Positions 31,944-33,570 of a stretch of 33,570 bases of DNA are shown one piece after another; the first letter of the stretch is position 1; the number at the start of each line of letters is the position of its first letter. The stretch lies in contig JARVGL010000009.1 of NCBI GenBank assembly GCA_029762575.1, positions 1-33,570 of the forward strand, written 5' to 3'. The DNA comes from Thermoplasmatota archaeon. Its GTDB lineage: Archaea; Thermoplasmatota; E2; DHVEG-1. The notes beneath the pieces are model-generated. The model was given only the letters and a program-made list of their open reading frames with translations, was not told where the DNA came from and searched no databases. A program made the position numbers and the translations under genes.

Positions 31944-32654
31944 ATGATTGATCCTGAGACCATCAACCTCATTGCATTTATCATCTTCTGTATCTGCATC
32001 TGTCTATATACTGTGAAACTTATCTATGGGATAAAGAAACCTATAACAGCAAAGAGAGGGGTCTTAAACATCTTCTATGGATTATGGGTAAAACGAATGA
32101 TGGACCCAGAAGAAACACTTCTTGCAGTCCAAACAATGAGAAATCTCATCATGGCGACAACGTTTCTTTCATCATCAATGCTTCTTCTCCTTGGATTACT
32201 GATAAGTCTTCCGGATACAGGGATGAATGGTCTTGTCCCCCTAGCACCGACTTCAACAGAGATCATCGCCCAATATAAGCTCATCATCTTTGTCGCAGTT
32301 ATCGTCTTTTCCATTATCATGTTTCTGTTATCACTTCGACAAATGGTTCGTTTTTCCATACTCATCGGTATCCCTTGTGAATCATTGGAATCAATATCAC
32401 TAGACAACATCAAGATAAAAAAGAACGAAAATAAGAGACAATGTTCTATCGATGCTGAATACTTAAGGAAGGATATCTTCTTACGAGCGATGAATCGGTT
32501 CACGTTTGGAATGAGAGCCGTATTCTATGGGATAACTATCATCCTTTGGTTTCTGAACGTCTATGTGTTCATCGTTGGAACCATATGTCTCACCCTCTTT
32601 CTCATCGTCTATCAGGATGCTACACCACCAAGTATAGAACATTTGACCATTTGA
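31944..32654 (+). CDS. DUF599 family membrane protein
   Basis: A 236-residue membrane protein with about four to five spans: 7-27, roughly 70-90, 115-135, and a C-terminal pair near 188-230. The family-like segment Lys-Arg-Met-Met-Asp-Pro-Glu-Glu-Thr-Leu-Leu-Ala-Val-Gln-Thr-Met-Arg-Asn-Leu-Ile (about 50-69), followed by an Ala-Thr-Thr-Phe-Leu-Ser-Ser span, is characteristic of DUF599. No function is established. It appears leaderless with its own promoter and is not part of an operon. Confidence 0.78.
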   Translation: MIDPETINLIAFIIFCICICLYTVKLIYGIKKPITAKRGVLNIFYGLWVKRMMDPEETLLAVQTMRNLIMATTFLSSSMLLLLGLLISLPDTGMNGLVPLAPTSTEIIAQYKLIIFVAVIVFSIIMFLLSLRQMVRFSILIGIPCESLESISLDNIKIKKNENKRQCSIDAEYLRKDIFLRAMNRFTFGMRAVFYGITIILWFLNVYVFIVGTICLTLFLIVYQDATPPSIEHLTI

Positions 32655-32876
32655 GATAGTCTACGTATTAGGCAAGGGGAGTAAAAAAAAGGATACTTCG
32701 TTTAACAGGGTTTATGATGTCTCTAGTATGAGAGTTTTTTTTTGGGGAGAGCATTCATTTCTAGATGACAAAATCTTTGATGGATTATGTAAAAAAAACA
32801 TTTTTATGTGAGGGTGGGGGAATAATTAAGTAAGATGACGATATTAGTATCATTAAAAGCATAATGGTGATTCTGT

Positions 32877-33404
32877 ATGGAATTACGAGCCTGTCCACGA
32901 TGTGGGAGTAGAAATATGGATGCAGGTACGATGGGGGCGGGGGTTACGTTTGGTGTTACCTCTTGGAAAAGCATGTGTAAGGATTGTGGATATCAAGGAG
33001 AACCACTTCTTTTTGATTCAGAGAAGAGTTATAAGAAATTCCTTATAGCTTTACACGATGAAGACAAGGAACAAGATATCTCAAACGAAGATACTGAGCC
33101 CACTTTTGATAAAGAGGAATATGATGAAATCAAAACAATTGTGGGGGATCTTTCCACTGAAACACTAGATGATGAAGAAAAAACCTCCAAAAAGAAAGGG
33201 TGGTTTTTTGAGATACTTCTAGCAATATGTATTGCAGCGATAAGCGTTGGGTTTGTCACCATATCATCCATCGATATCTTTGGTTTGGACGTAGCCATCC
33301 TTTATGGTGTTCTCCTCTTTGTTGTTGCAACGGTGACAATACTATTCATCATCGTCATAATCGAATATTTTCTCATAAAGATGAAAAAAACCATCATTCG
33401 ATGA
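32877..33404 (+). CDS. Zinc-ribbon protein with two C-terminal membrane spans
   Basis: A 175-residue protein of three parts. An N-terminal zinc ribbon has Cys-Pro-Arg-Cys-Gly (residues 6-10) and Cys-Lys-Asp-Cys-Gly (34-38). A very acidic linker (about 60-100) leads to two hydrophobic spans (near 110-130 and 138-165), ending in a basic tail. The ribbon faces the cytosol by the positive-inside rule. GGTGAT about 7 bases before the ATG supports the start. Such ribbon-plus-membrane proteins are common in archaea and mostly uncharacterised; I do not recognise a named family. Confidence 0.7.
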   Translation: MELRACPRCGSRNMDAGTMGAGVTFGVTSWKSMCKDCGYQGEPLLFDSEKSYKKFLIALHDEDKEQDISNEDTEPTFDKEEYDEIKTIVGDLSTETLDDEEKTSKKKGWFFEILLAICIAAISVGFVTISSIDIFGLDVAILYGVLLFVVATVTILFIIVIIEYFLIKMKKTIIR

Positions 33405-33570
33405 TTTAGATTTCATTTCACTACAGGGAGCATAGGTATTCTTTTTTGTTTCGCAAGTGGAATAGAAATAGTATCTGTTGAACTGCTATATCAAGATCAG
33501 TAGCATCTGTTACCCTTATCTAGAAGTCTTTTGGTCTTATACTCCTTGTTTAATACATAGTTTTTGTATG

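Overview
The window reads as a chromosome segment of an uncultured, AT-rich euryarchaeon. A Thermoplasmatota-like lineage fits but is not proven. Archaeal signs are a UbiA-type prenyltransferase of the ether-lipid kind, HerA-like and archaeal TadA/TadC-type ATPase and membrane genes, and TATA-like boxes about 25 bases before several start codons, which suggests leaderless mRNAs. Some genes instead carry clear Shine-Dalgarno sites, notably the cold-shock gene. No tRNA, rRNA, CRISPR array or transposase gene was seen.

Layout. 1-7.7 kb: a partial unknown gene, P5C dehydrogenase, a methyltransferase, a cold-shock protein, a DEAD-box helicase, a secreted M14 carboxypeptidase and an MFS exporter. 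8.0-10.3 kb: larE-larB-larC for the nickel-pincer nucleotide cofactor. LarC is short and lacks the C-terminal LarC2 part. 10.6-14.3 kb: a cassette visibly richer in G+C, with an FmdE-family protein and a lipoprotein-permease-ATPase importer of the iron/cobalamin type. A decayed copy of the last ~100 bases of larC lies just beyond it (about 14378-14500), so the cassette sits between two larC 3' ends. 14.7-15.3 kb: a DnaQ-like exonuclease.

15.5-22.2 kb: two convergent operons that appear to share a theme. On the plus strand are a dipeptide epimerase of the L-Ala-D/L-Glu type, a cytoplasmic M14 metallopeptidase-like protein and a GNAT acetyltransferase. On the minus strand are a fold-type II PLP enzyme, a DUF1611 (DgcN-like) protein and a MurL-like ATP-dependent epimerase homologue. 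Three of the six belong to families linked to the stereochemistry of glutamate or glutamyl peptides. I propose a D-glutamate or glutamyl-peptide pathway in an archaeon, either salvage or synthesis. This is the strongest candidate for an undescribed system here.

22.6-33.6 kb: a UbiA prenyltransferase, a sulfotransferase, and a type IV pilus or secretion locus (pilin-like protein, HerA-like ATPase, TadA-like ATPase with an N-terminal cysteine cluster, double TadC-like membrane protein) around a palindromic shared promoter. It ends with a tandem PRC-barrel-like protein with a lysine-rich tail, a DUF599 membrane protein and a zinc-ribbon membrane protein.
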